The notes under the pieces are model-generated. The model ran no database searches and was not told the DNA's origin. It saw only the letters and a list, made by a program, of their open reading frames with translations. The position numbers and the translations under genes were made by a program. DNA of 64,000 nt from Sphingobacteriaceae bacterium (GTDB lineage: Bacteria; Bacteroidota; Bacteroidia; B-17B0; Aurantibacillaceae), in the NCBI GenBank assembly GCA_016705695.1, contig JADJLA010000002.1, positions 492,284 to 556,283 on the forward strand, written 5' to 3'. Positions 54,363 through 62,696 of this stretch are shown here, piece after piece. Numbering within the stretch: position 1 is the first letter of the stretch; every line of letters starts with the position of its first letter.

Positions 54363-56023
54363 TAGTTATAAATAACAGTTGGTTTAATAAAAATCGTCAA
54401 CTTATTTTCCGACTTAGATTTAGTACGATTACCGAAGATCCATTTCAAAATTGGAATACGTGACAGTAATGGCAAGCCACTACCTGAGTTATTCACCTGA
54501 TTTTCTTCTAAACCTCCTAGCATGATCATCTCACCATTTTTTACCCTCACCAACGATTGAAAATCACGATTAATAGTTCCCGGAGGAGCCGTATTTGAAA
54601 CGCGCTCAGTAAAACTCGATTGCTTTACATTGATAGTCATTGTTATTTGCTCATCTCCTGATACCTGTGGATCAATAGTTACAGATAGATCGGCGTTCAC
54701 TGCTTTCCAGTTTTGCGTTTGTAATATGTTTTGCTGAGTATTAGCTTGATTCACTAAATTATTATTTACCTCCAAATAATACTGTGTTTGCCCAACACTT
54801 AATTTTGCTTCGTGGCCATTTAATGTAGCTATTTGAGGTGTTGAACGTAACTTCAATATACCGTTTGACTCCATAGCCTTAAGGTTCAAATAAAAATTAG
54901 GTGTTACATTACCAAGATTTATAACACCAAATCCATTAATACCACTGATCAAATTATTTATAGATTTTGAATTCAAACTAATATTATAATCTGGTAGCAA
55001 TGATCCTCCTGTTGTATTGGTTCCCGTTCCTAAACCCATGGAAATGCCTGCTGATAAGGAGTTGCTTTTACGAACATCGGCAATGATCACTTCTATATGT
55101 ACCATTGGCACTACAACATCTATCTGGCGTAAAAATGCTTCTAATTCATTGATGCGAGGCTGCGAACCGGAAACGATGATCCCATTCATATCCTCAAACA
55201 CTTTTAACTCTATTCCTTTTTTTAATTCAGCCGGAATAAAATCAATTATCTTCTCGATAGTTCGATTCTTTAATGTGATCAATTTACTTAGTCGCAAGCC
55301 TTCTAAATTTCTGTCGCCAAACAAGTACACACTTCCATCCTTTTTAAAAGTTAGATCTGTTCCATTGAAAAGTAATTTTAAAAATTCATCATAAGGAGCG
55401 TCTACTACTTTTAAGGTAGTATTCCCTTTTAGGTCATTAAATAAAAAATAATTTTTGTCTAATTGTTTTGAGACTGCACTCACAATATCCGCGATCGGCG
55501 TATTTTGGACATCCATGCTTATCAAACCGTCTTTTACTACAATGCCAGTGTTCTTATCATCTTTCTTTGTTCCGCTCAAACTACCAAACGAATTGTTTGA
55601 TGAACTTCCTTGATTTGGATTTTGAGCCGCTATTGCTTGCTTTTTTTCAAATACATAAAAATCATCATCGGTTTTAGTTACTTTCATATCATTCGCAAAA
55701 GCCAATTTTTCAAGTGCCGAATTGAATGTAGCGCCTTGCATAAAACCACTAACCGTTTTATTCATTAGATCCGGAGAATAAATAATATTCTTACCACTTT
55801 GTTTGGTGATCTCTTTCGCTACATTACCAAGGGTGTCATTATTCAGATCATAGCTCAGTAGATCCAAACTCTTCTCATATTGAATATTGAGTTTTTTTGT
55901 AATGATCTTTTTTTCAACTACTGCGGGAGTAAATTTTACGAATGTCATGATCGGCCCCATAAATTGTATATCGAGGTCATATCGCTTACATAAAAACAAA
56001 AAAACTTCTTCCCGGATCCACAT
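54362..56023 (-). CDS. Secretin (GspD/PilQ family), body without its own signal peptide
   Basis: Outer-membrane secretin of a T2SS/T4P-like system. About residues 25-130: N-domain with the secretin/TonB short N motif (LSYDLNNDTLGNVAKEITKQSGKNIIYSPDL). About 170-300: N1/N2 domains (VVVPMVHIEVIIADVRKSNSLSAGIS). About 300-553: secretin core (LRSTPQIATLNGHEAKLSVGQTQYY; VKNGEMIMLGGLEE; LPLLSRIPILKWIFGNRTKSKSENKLTIFIKPTVI). The ATG used here gives a leader with no signal peptide. The real beginning is the out-of-frame fragment at 55986-56228. Confidence 0.85.
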   Translation of the reverse strand: MWIREEVFLFLCKRYDLDIQFMGPIMTFVKFTPAVVEKKIITKKLNIQYEKSLDLLSYDLNNDTLGNVAKEITKQSGKNIIYSPDLMNKTVSGFMQGATFNSALEKLAFANDMKVTKTDDDFYVFEKKQAIAAQNPNQGSSSNNSFGSLSGTKKDDKNTGIVVKDGLISMDVQNTPIADIVSAVSKQLDKNYFLFNDLKGNTTLKVVDAPYDEFLKLLFNGTDLTFKKDGSVYLFGDRNLEGLRLSKLITLKNRTIEKIIDFIPAELKKGIELKVFEDMNGIIVSGSQPRINELEAFLRQIDVVVPMVHIEVIIADVRKSNSLSAGISMGLGTGTNTTGGSLLPDYNISLNSKSINNLISGINGFGVINLGNVTPNFYLNLKAMESNGILKLRSTPQIATLNGHEAKLSVGQTQYYLEVNNNLVNQANTQQNILQTQNWKAVNADLSVTIDPQVSGDEQITMTINVKQSSFTERVSNTAPPGTINRDFQSLVRVKNGEMIMLGGLEENQVNNSGSGLPLLSRIPILKWIFGNRTKSKSENKLTIFIKPTVIYN

Positions 56024-56228
56024 TAACGTTTAAATTATTACTTAGTCCTATAGCGCGTACATATTCATGAACAGTGGCACCGTTCATCGACAACTCTACT
56101 TTATCATTTACTCCGGGATATGACTTCGCTAATTGAATAAGTTTTTCATCCAAAACGTCAAAACGATCTTGAGCGTTTAAGCTAAAACTTAGGATTGTTA
56201 TAAACAGGATGATCCAATTTTTTTGCAT
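55986..56228 (-). CDS. Frame-separated N-terminal piece of the secretin
   Basis: About 80 residues from the ATG at 56228 (MQKNWIILFITILSFSLNAQ), 4 bases after the ATPase stop; an ATG at 56243 would overlap it. Clear signal peptide, then ERxDVLDEKLIQLAKSYPGVNDKVELSMNGATVHEYVRAIGLSNNLNVNVDPG, the usual secretin start (ATVHEYVRAIG). It runs out of frame 30 bases before the body is read as EEVFLFLCKRYDLD. A T7 run (A7 at 55998-56004 on the plus strand) lies at the junction; one T fewer would join the two frames. About 15 residues usual here also seem absent. Confidence 0.7.
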   Translation of the reverse strand: MQKNWIILFITILSFSLNAQDRFDVLDEKLIQLAKSYPGVNDKVELSMNGATVHEYVRAIGLSNNLNVNVDPGRSFFVFM

Positions 56229-56232
56229 ACAG

Positions 56233-57672
56233 TTAATTTTCATTAATTAAGTAAGGATATATTTCTTCTAATGTTGTCTCACCCTCTTCAAACAACTTTA
56301 ACGCGTTTTGTGATAGCTTATCAATTTTATTCTCTTTCAAATAGTCATCAATGCTTGTAGTGCTGTTCTTTATTTTTTCGCTTAATTCCGTTGTAATATT
56401 TATTACCTCATAAATAGCCTTTCGGCCTTTAAAGCCGGTAAAATGGCAATGCTGACAGCCGCCAGCATGATAATGAGTTTCAATACTTAAATGGCGATAG
56501 TTTTTAGGAAGTGCTTTTGGGTCTAATTTGATAGGTTTTTTACAATGCGGGCAAAGTGTTCTAATTAAACGCTGCGCAACAGAAAGATTTAATGTATTAG
56601 AAAGTAAGTAAGCAGGAACTCCCATATCTACCAAACGATTTACTGTTCCCCAGGCAGAGTTGGTATGAATGGTTGATAATACTAAGTGCCCTGTTAAGGC
56701 TGCTCGAATAGCCATTTGGGCGGTTTGTGCATCTCTTATCTCACCTAGCATTATGATATCAGGATCTTGACGTAGAAATGTTTTTAAAGCTTCCGAATAG
56801 GTTAAACCAATATCTTCCTTTATCTGCACCTGATTTATTCCATCAAGCGTGTATTCAATTGGATCTTCAACCGTAACAATATTGTTCGTTGACTTATTCA
56901 GAACTTTTAGAGTTGCGTAGAGTGTAGTTGTTTTACCCGAACCCGTAGGTCCGCTTATTAAAATAATTCCATTTGGTTTTTTTACCGCTAACTCGTAGCG
57001 CTCTAATTCCTCATTTGTAAAACCTAATTTCTCAATTTGAATATGGCTAGCATCGCTTCCCAATAAACGCAGTACAATTTTTTCTCCATACAAGGTTGGC
57101 AAAATGGAAACGCGAAGATCAAGATTTGAATTATCAATTTTAAAACGAATGCGACCATCTTGGGGCATGCGCTTTTCAGCAATGTTACATTGAGCTTTTA
57201 CTTTTATCTTATTAATAATTCCAGGGTATTCAGAGCGATTGAGTTTATGCCTGTCGATCAAAACACCATCCACTCTAAAGCGGATCCTGCATTTTTCGCC
57301 ATATGTTTCAATATGAATATCCGAACTATTTAAACTCTTTGCTTCTTTAACAAGTGTTTCAATGAAGCTGTAGTCGTTTACATTTAAGCGATACGTTTCG
57401 TTGGAGGCAGAATCTAAATTAAAATTGGCATTAGACCGCGGATAAAAACTCAAAAGCAATTGCTCTACTTTCTCCGCTTTTTCTGAAACGAGATCAATTG
57501 ATTTCCCCAACATGATCTCGAGTTCACTTTTTAGATCACTGTTTATGCGATCACCATCACAAAAAAAAGACAATACGCCATTTTGAATTCCGGAAGGAAC
57601 AATTTTATAATACCAAGCTTGATCAATGGTGATTTGATTCTTTAGATCCGCACTAATTTGTATTTCTTCCAT
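56233..57672 (-). CDS. GspE/PilB-type secretion ATPase
   Basis: Hexameric assembly ATPase. I start at the ATG at 57672 (MEEIQISADLKNQ, about 479 residues); the GTG 36 bases upstream is less likely. N-terminal domain to about 110, Arg-rich IHIETYGEKCRIRFRVDG, Walker A GPTGSGKTTTLYAT, Asp box VEDPIEYTLDGINQ, Walker B MLGEIRDAQTAQMAIRAALTGHLVLSTIHTN, and the tetracysteine zinc element CPHCKKP...CQHC. PilB/GspE features are complete. It is the first gene of the operon and has candidate regulatory palindromes upstream. Confidence 0.92.
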   Translation of the reverse strand: MEEIQISADLKNQITIDQAWYYKIVPSGIQNGVLSFFCDGDRINSDLKSELEIMLGKSIDLVSEKAEKVEQLLLSFYPRSNANFNLDSASNETYRLNVNDYSFIETLVKEAKSLNSSDIHIETYGEKCRIRFRVDGVLIDRHKLNRSEYPGIINKIKVKAQCNIAEKRMPQDGRIRFKIDNSNLDLRVSILPTLYGEKIVLRLLGSDASHIQIEKLGFTNEELERYELAVKKPNGIILISGPTGSGKTTTLYATLKVLNKSTNNIVTVEDPIEYTLDGINQVQIKEDIGLTYSEALKTFLRQDPDIIMLGEIRDAQTAQMAIRAALTGHLVLSTIHTNSAWGTVNRLVDMGVPAYLLSNTLNLSVAQRLIRTLCPHCKKPIKLDPKALPKNYRHLSIETHYHAGGCQHCHFTGFKGRKAIYEVINITTELSEKIKNSTTSIDDYLKENKIDKLSQNALKLFEEGETTLEEIYPYLINEN

Positions 57673-57740
57673 TTGGTTATTAAGCAATAGTGAGGGCGAA
57701 TTGCACACTCCTTACTAATTTACCCAATATAAAGGCGTGG

Positions 57741-57762
57741 AAAATATGGTGAAAATATGGTG
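57741..57762. repeat. Tandem AAAATATGGTG units upstream of gspE
   Basis: Two exact 11-bp copies in a row (57741-57751 and 57752-57762), about 69-90 bases before the gspE start codon. Helical phasing suggests a regulator-binding site or an unstable promoter element. Confidence 0.45.
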
Positions 57763-57823
57763 AAAAAGATCGCTTTTGTAAGGTCTTAAATTGCAGTATT
57801 TTGTATACTAAAGAGTGATTTTT

Positions 57824-57843
57824 ACCTATGTGAACACGTAGGT
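57824..57843. promoter_or_regulatory. Palindrome between gspE and the response regulator
   Basis: ACCTATGTGAACACGTAGGT, arms ACCTA/TAGGT and GTG/CAC symmetric around a central AA. A near-copy lies at 58941-58959. Good candidate for a dimeric response-regulator site. Confidence 0.55.
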
Positions 57844-57889
57844 GTTTTTAGGCCTAAACAGAGTATGACCTAATGCTTGAAAAGCAAAG

Positions 57890-58531
57890 CTAATCGAAGC
57901 TTAATAATTGATGTTTATGTACAAATCTTAAAAGATCAACCGCGTGTTTTGACTGGGTTTTTCTGTATATCCGTTGCTTGTGATAATTAACTGTTGCTGC
58001 TGAAATGGATAAGCGTTTTGAAATTTGAATATTGGTTAATCCATTGCAAATTTCTTTCATTACTCTTGTTTCCTTATCTGAAAAAAGTTCATCAATTTTT
58101 TCTGATAGAAGCTTTCCCTCCTTATGCTGAGCAATTAATTTATTTTCAAATACAAGTTCATTATTTATTACCTTATGAATTGAATCAGTGAGCTCTGCCA
58201 ATTCAGCTCCTTTTGAAACGAATCCATTAACACCTTTAGAAATGAGTTTGCTTAATGTTAGCGGATCATCAACGTTACTCATCACGAGTATTTTCACTTT
58301 TGGGAATTTGGTTTTAATAATATCAATAGCTTCAAAGCCATCGATGACAGGAATATTAAGATCTAAAATAGTGAGATCCGGTGATTGTTTTTTTACAAGA
58401 GTGAGTAATTGTTTACCATTAGAAACATCTCCCGCAACTTCAATACTTCCCGATCTTTGAAGATATACTACTAATGCTTTACGCAAAATAGTTTGATCTT
58501 CTGCAATGATGACTTTGACATTTGATACCAT
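57890..58531 (-). CDS. NarL/FixJ-type response regulator
   Basis: 213 residues. Receiver domain 1-125: acidic pair in IIAEDQTILRK, phosphoacceptor Asp in TILDLNIPVIDG, Thr/Ser switch in ILVMSNVD, Lys in FVSKGA. C-terminal LuxR HTH about 145-205 (FSDKETRVMKEICNGLTNIQISKRLSISAATVNYHKQRIYRKT). No histidine kinase nearby, so an orphan. Flanked on both sides by near-identical palindromes and next to the secretion operon, which it may control. Confidence 0.9.
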   Translation of the reverse strand: MVSNVKVIIAEDQTILRKALVVYLQRSGSIEVAGDVSNGKQLLTLVKKQSPDLTILDLNIPVIDGFEAIDIIKTKFPKVKILVMSNVDDPLTLSKLISKGVNGFVSKGAELAELTDSIHKVINNELVFENKLIAQHKEGKLLSEKIDELFSDKETRVMKEICNGLTNIQISKRLSISAATVNYHKQRIYRKTQSKHAVDLLRFVHKHQLLSFD

Positions 58532-59009
58532 AAACAGGACAGATTTATATTTTAGTTGATACTATACTACTAAAAAAACCAGATACATCTACTCACCATT
58601 TTGCCAAACCCTTTTTTGGGTTTGCAAGCCCTACTTTTAAATTTGTATCTGTTGTATAAAACTAGCTCTAATGGATAACGTTCAATTAAAGCTTTTGTTA
58701 TGTTAACATTACTATACTCTAATATAAGACATTTTTTGTTTCAAATTCTAAGTGTTTTCTGCAGTTCATTTTGTAGTAAAATAGCTACAAAAAAGCGAAT
58801 AACCTTTATATATCGTGGATCGCGGCCAAAAATACTAAATCCTTAAAGGCGATTTTTGGTTTAGAATTGGTCATTTTCACTCCAAATTAAATTATACCAT
58901 TTCCTAAAAGTATATTTTAAAAAGGTGCCGAACCAAAAAAACCACGTGTTCACACAGGTGCAAATACAGTTAGAATTGCATAAATTTCAACGTATTAAAA
59001 CCATTAATA
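58532..59009. other. 478-base divergent intergenic region
   Basis: Between the response regulator and integrase genes, transcribed away from each other. It holds a hairpin CAAACCC-TTTTTT-GGGTTTG (58605-58624) and the palindrome at 58941-58959. No gene. Confidence 0.6.
58941..58959. promoter_or_regulatory. Second palindrome flanking the response regulator
   Basis: ACCACGTGTTCACACAGGT. Its reverse complement (ACCTGTGTGAACACGTGGT) matches the copy at 57824 with one mismatch and one gap. It lies 51 bases before the integrase ATG. Confidence 0.55.
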
Positions 59010-60083
59010 ATGACCGAGAAATTCAAGGAACATTCATTTCTTCCGCTATTTAGAAAATTTATTGAAGAAATAAAAAAAGGCAAACATTTACAAAAGAACG
59101 GCAAAAAAATAAAGCCGGCCAGCATTCGTAATTACCAATACTTGCATTTATTGCTCACGAAATTTTGCAACGAAAAGAACTTTACTATTCGCTTAAAGAA
59201 CGTGAATGGTTTTGACGAGAAGCAATTCGCGGACGAAAAAAAATACTGGAAGGATTTTTACATAGCCTTTACAAATTATCTGTACGATGACCTTAACCAT
59301 CATGATAATTATGTGGGCCGCATGATAAAATTATTACGAAGTTTTTTTAACTACTTAGTCAATGAAAAGGGATTGAACGTAGGGGCTTTCCACAAAAAAT
59401 TTTACGCGCCATCAGAGGATGTAGACATAGTTGTAGTAAGCCCGGAACGTTTGAATTACCTGATATTTAATACGGAGCTTGAAAAACAATTAAGCCCGGA
59501 TCTTAAAAAAGTAAAAGATGTATTTGTGTTTGGTTGCGCTGTTGCTCTGCGCTTTAGCGACTTGATGGCTCTCAAGAAAAGTAATTTGGAAAGCATTAAT
59601 AACAGGCATTACATTAAGATCCAAAGTAAAAAAACACAAACATATACCTGTGTAAAATTGCCTGGTTTTGCTATGAAAATAATAGACACTTATAGAACTG
59701 AATATAAAGACAAACTTTTGCCCGAATTCAACAAGGCCTTTATGAATAAAAAAATAAAAGTGCTTATGAAACTATACGGCTTTATAGAACCTATTGAACG
59801 TAGCCGACAAAAAAGAGGAGTACCGTGCAAGGTTTATAATTACAAAAGTAAAGACCGTACCCTTCGTTTTTGTGATGCGGTTACCACACACACCATGCGC
59901 CGGAGCGCTATAACCACCATGTTAAGTTTAGGCATGAAAGAACAAATGGTGAGGCAAATAAGCGGCCACGCTGCTAATAGTAAAGAATTTTACAGATACG
60001 TATCTTATGCCCAAACCTATTTGGACACCGAAATTGACATGGTGCACGAGCGATTGAACAATAAAAAGCTGGAATTTGTATAA
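59010..60083 (+). CDS. Tyrosine recombinase/phage-type integrase
   Basis: 357 residues. N-terminal SAM-like core-binding domain (KEHSFLPLFRKFIEEIKKGKHLQ ... KPASIRNYQYLHLLLTKF), catalytic domain with Arg in ALRFSDLMALKKSN, Lys in IQSKKTQTYT, HTMRRSAITT (HxxR), GHAANSKEFYRYVSY (GH...Tyr). No Arm-binding domain like that of the integrase at 25201; it is smaller and of a different branch. It lies 63 bases before a headless Rhs cassette, which raises the idea of recombining Rhs tips; no att site is visible. Confidence 0.87.
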   Translation: MTEKFKEHSFLPLFRKFIEEIKKGKHLQKNGKKIKPASIRNYQYLHLLLTKFCNEKNFTIRLKNVNGFDEKQFADEKKYWKDFYIAFTNYLYDDLNHHDNYVGRMIKLLRSFFNYLVNEKGLNVGAFHKKFYAPSEDVDIVVVSPERLNYLIFNTELEKQLSPDLKKVKDVFVFGCAVALRFSDLMALKKSNLESINNRHYIKIQSKKTQTYTCVKLPGFAMKIIDTYRTEYKDKLLPEFNKAFMNKKIKVLMKLYGFIEPIERSRQKRGVPCKVYNYKSKDRTLRFCDAVTTHTMRRSAITTMLSLGMKEQMVRQISGHAANSKEFYRYVSYAQTYLDTEIDMVHERLNNKKLEFV

Positions 60084-60114
60084 AATTGCGACTAAACCTT
60101 GTATTTATTTTCAC

Positions 60115-60122
60115 TATATTTG
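60115..60122 (+). promoter_or_regulatory. Candidate -7 element before the Rhs cassette
   Basis: TATATTTG matches TAnnTTTG; TTG at 60099 is too close for a canonical -33. Weak. Confidence 0.3.
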
Positions 60123-60146
60123 ATATACTAAAAATCTCTGCAAACC

Positions 60147-61085
60147 TTGCCAGCATTAGCCTATAGCAAAAATAATTACTATGCCTTTGGCAGCCAAATG
60201 CCAGGACGCCAATATAACTCAAACTCATATCGTTATGGGTTTAATGGGAAGGAGAATGATAATGAAGTGAAGGGAACGGGAAATCAGCAGGATTATGGGA
60301 TGAGGATTTATGATAATAGGTTGGGTAGGTTTTTGAGTGTAGATCCTATTGGTAAAAACTTTGCCTATTACACAACTTACCAGTTTGCCGCCAATAAACC
60401 TATTACAGCAATCGATGTTGATGGCTTAGAAGACGTTCATGTTACCACAAAGAAAGGAAACAGAGTCATGTTGATGACGTTTACACGGACCGACATCAAT
60501 CAAATAATGAACGGAGGGCATCCAATTCCCAGAATTACTTATGACAACAGTAAAGAGTCTGTTGGGCAGTTTGCAGGGCCAAATAAGAAAAATGAAAAAG
60601 CTGTATATGATGTAGTTTTAAAAGAAAATGAAGAGTACATCAAAAACGAATTGGTCCCAAAGAATTTAAAAAACAACATAACAACTACGGGATATAATCC
60701 AATTAAAGCTACGCCAATAAAAGAACCCGTACCAGTTAAATCTATAGAGGGTGATGCAAATACTGAGCAACCACAAGTTGTTATTGTAACTTATGTTGTT
60801 GTAGATATTAACATGACAGTAGATCAGGTTAGTAATTTTGTTTCTGATAAAAAGGGAACGAAAGAATATTTGGCCGCGGTTGAAAAAGAATTTAAGGCTT
60901 TAGGATTTGATGAAGTTAGAATTAATAAAAAAGTCAATATTGTCGATAAGCCAATTTTTTCGGATAAATTATATAAAAAGGAAGGCTCATCTGATGATGT
61001 AGGAATTTATCCAACAAAAGCGTCCGCAGGTGTGGAATATAGAACTGTTCCGGCTAAGAGCGAAAACGGTGATAAGAAGCAATAA
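60147..61085 (+). CDS. Rhs C-terminal cassette: core fragment plus variable tip
   Basis: 312 residues beginning with a TTG. An upstream in-frame stop at 60129 shows it is cut off from any Rhs body. Residues 1-85 are the conserved Rhs core end (YYAFGSQMPGR, YRYGFNGKENDNEV, YGMRIYDNRLGRFLSVDPIGKNFAYYTTYQFAANKPITAIDVDGLED). The following 230 residues are a variable tip without a recognised toxin motif. Typically such tips are toxins cut off behind the DxxGL core. Expression and export without a body are doubtful; it may be a silent cassette. Confidence 0.75.
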   Translation: MPALAYSKNNYYAFGSQMPGRQYNSNSYRYGFNGKENDNEVKGTGNQQDYGMRIYDNRLGRFLSVDPIGKNFAYYTTYQFAANKPITAIDVDGLEDVHVTTKKGNRVMLMTFTRTDINQIMNGGHPIPRITYDNSKESVGQFAGPNKKNEKAVYDVVLKENEEYIKNELVPKNLKNNITTTGYNPIKATPIKEPVPVKSIEGDANTEQPQVVIVTYVVVDINMTVDQVSNFVSDKKGTKEYLAAVEKEFKALGFDEVRINKKVNIVDKPIFSDKLYKKEGSSDDVGIYPTKASAGVEYRTVPAKSENGDKKQ

Positions 61086-61089
61086 GGTT

Positions 61090-61569
61090 ATGCATTGTTC
61101 TACTATGGCATATTTAATACAGGTAAAGTTTGTCTTTTTTTTCATTCTGTTTAACCTAATTTGTTTAATAAGTCCCTCTCAAAGCGATAGTTGTTTTAGG
61201 ATATTTAGTAAATTCAATAAACTGCAAATGGAAGGGCCTCTAGTTGAAGGAAATAAACAGGGGGCATGGAAATTTTATGATGATAGTTTAGGGTATTTAT
61301 ACAAAAAACAGTCTTTTCAAAATGATTATCCTCATGGTGAAATTACTGAGTATTATCCAAACGGGGTTATTAAACTTAAAGGTGAATTTAATGAGAAGGC
61401 CGTTAAACACGGAAAGGAATATGATAAAAAAACAGGTGCTTACGTTGCCTTTGATAAATCTTTACCCGTAGGTAAGTGGATTTATTATAATGAAAGTGGG
61501 AGTATTATTAGAAAAGAGTTTTATAATAGTAAAGGCAAATTGCTTAGAACTATAAAAGGGGAAAAGTGA
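61090..61569 (+). CDS. Exported YwqK/MORN-like protein, possible immunity partner
   Basis: About 160 residues. Signal peptide (MAYLIQVKFVFFFILFNLICLIS); start at 61090, with 61105 an equal alternative. The mature part consists of MORN-variant repeats: GPLVEGNKQGAWKFYDDSLGY, NDYPHGEITEYYPNGVIKLKGEFNEK, LPVGKWIYYNESGSIIRKEFYNSKGKLLR, the YwqK-antitoxin type. It lies 5 bases after the Rhs tip, the usual place of an immunity gene, but the export signal is unusual for a cytosolic antitoxin. Confidence 0.68.
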   Translation: MHCSTMAYLIQVKFVFFFILFNLICLISPSQSDSCFRIFSKFNKLQMEGPLVEGNKQGAWKFYDDSLGYLYKKQSFQNDYPHGEITEYYPNGVIKLKGEFNEKAVKHGKEYDKKTGAYVAFDKSLPVGKWIYYNESGSIIRKEFYNSKGKLLRTIKGEK

Positions 61570-61670
61570 AGCTGCAGTTAGTTAGGTACTTACCGGAAAT
61601 TCCATACCTGCCCAAGCACAAATGCTAAAGTTAGGGAATCCTGATAGCTATTAAGTAATCAAAAAATTAA

Positions 61671-61678
61671 TATATTTG
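61671..61678 (+). promoter_or_regulatory. Candidate -7 element
   Basis: TATATTTG, 17 bases before the ATG at 61695. No matching -33. Confidence 0.3.
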
Positions 61679-61694
61679 AGTATAATTACTTTAT

Positions 61695-62540
61695 ATGAAA
61701 GCATCATTTAGATTTATTGTAGTATTCATGTCGTTGAGTTTTTTATCCTTTTCGCAAGAAAAATTAATGTCAACTCAAAGACACCTGGAAGAACTTAAAA
61801 AGAAAGGGCTTCAGATAAGCACTGGAGATTTTAATGAAGACGTGGATGCCGTTTTAAAAAAGGCAATTGATAAGTATTGGAACTATTGCCCGGTAAAATT
61901 TGTAAGTAATACCAAATTAAATAAGGATCAACTTACTTTATTGATTGGTAATTATAAGATCAAGAGTTGGACGGATTATTTTTACACTAAAATGACCTTT
62001 GTGAACTCAGGGTGGATGTTCTTTGAAGCCCATTTTGATAATTTAACTGCGAAGGGTGTTAATTATGGTGCAGATAAAGGTTTTGAACAAATGGAGTTTA
62101 AGATCAATATTTTTGTTTTAAATCTAGCGGCTCAGTTCAAGTTTCATGATAGTGTTTATACAAAGGGAAAGAAAAAAGGTCTTGATCAATGGGGAGGTTA
62201 CAGAAATAAACTGAAGGAGTCAAAGATCCTTATACCTACAGATCTTTTTAATCATGGGGTTACAAAAGAATCGTTTAAGGATCTTAAGAGTGCTGAGTTT
62301 GCTACAGCGGAGGAAATTAACAAACGCCTCGCTGATAATAATACCAAGGGATATAGTGTTTTAGTTGCATATACATCACCTATGGGCCGTTATTTCAATG
62401 TTATTGATCTTACAAGTGGCGATTATTTATTATTCCTGAATCTAGGCGGAAGATTTCAAGATGGAATGACGGGAGATCCTAAAGTGATTGACGATAAGGC
62501 TGTAAAGAGTGGAATAGAAACTATAAATGAATCAAAGTAA
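61695..62540 (+). CDS. Exported protein of unknown function
   Basis: 281 residues. Signal peptide (FRFIVVFMSLSFLSFSQ). The mature protein has helical start (RHLEELKKKGLQISTGDFNEDVDAVLKKAIDKYWNYCPVKFV) and beta-rich middle; no family recognised. A conserved-looking PMGRYFNVIDLTSGDYLLFLNLGGRFQDGMTG lies at the end. Placed after the Rhs/YwqK pair on the same strand, possibly a further immunity or effector gene; inference from position only. Confidence 0.6.
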   Translation: MKASFRFIVVFMSLSFLSFSQEKLMSTQRHLEELKKKGLQISTGDFNEDVDAVLKKAIDKYWNYCPVKFVSNTKLNKDQLTLLIGNYKIKSWTDYFYTKMTFVNSGWMFFEAHFDNLTAKGVNYGADKGFEQMEFKINIFVLNLAAQFKFHDSVYTKGKKKGLDQWGGYRNKLKESKILIPTDLFNHGVTKESFKDLKSAEFATAEEINKRLADNNTKGYSVLVAYTSPMGRYFNVIDLTSGDYLLFLNLGGRFQDGMTGDPKVIDDKAVKSGIETINESK

Positions 62541-62557
62541 AACCGAAGTAATTTATT

Positions 62558-62640
62558 GCCGATTAGTCTGAAAATCAAAAAAGTATTCGCAACCGAAGGC
62601 GAACGAAATATGCGAACGAATTTTGATGATCTAATATTGG
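62558..62640. repeat. Imperfect palindrome between convergent genes
   Basis: GATTAG...AAAATCA...GTATTCGCA on the left and TGCGAACGAATTTTGATGATCTAAT on the right are partial reverse complements around AACCGAAGGCGAACGAAATA. It sits between the stops of two convergent genes and may act as a bidirectional terminator or be another dispersed repeat. Confidence 0.45.
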
Positions 62641-62696
62641 TAAAATCTGTACTATCAATTGAAATATTTTAATGCTTTGTTTAAACCTTAGTGGAT

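Noticed and set aside
57673..57708. GTG start of the GspE-like ATPase
   Set aside because: ATG at 57672 gives a normal N-terminus; the 12-residue extension adds no conserved sequence.
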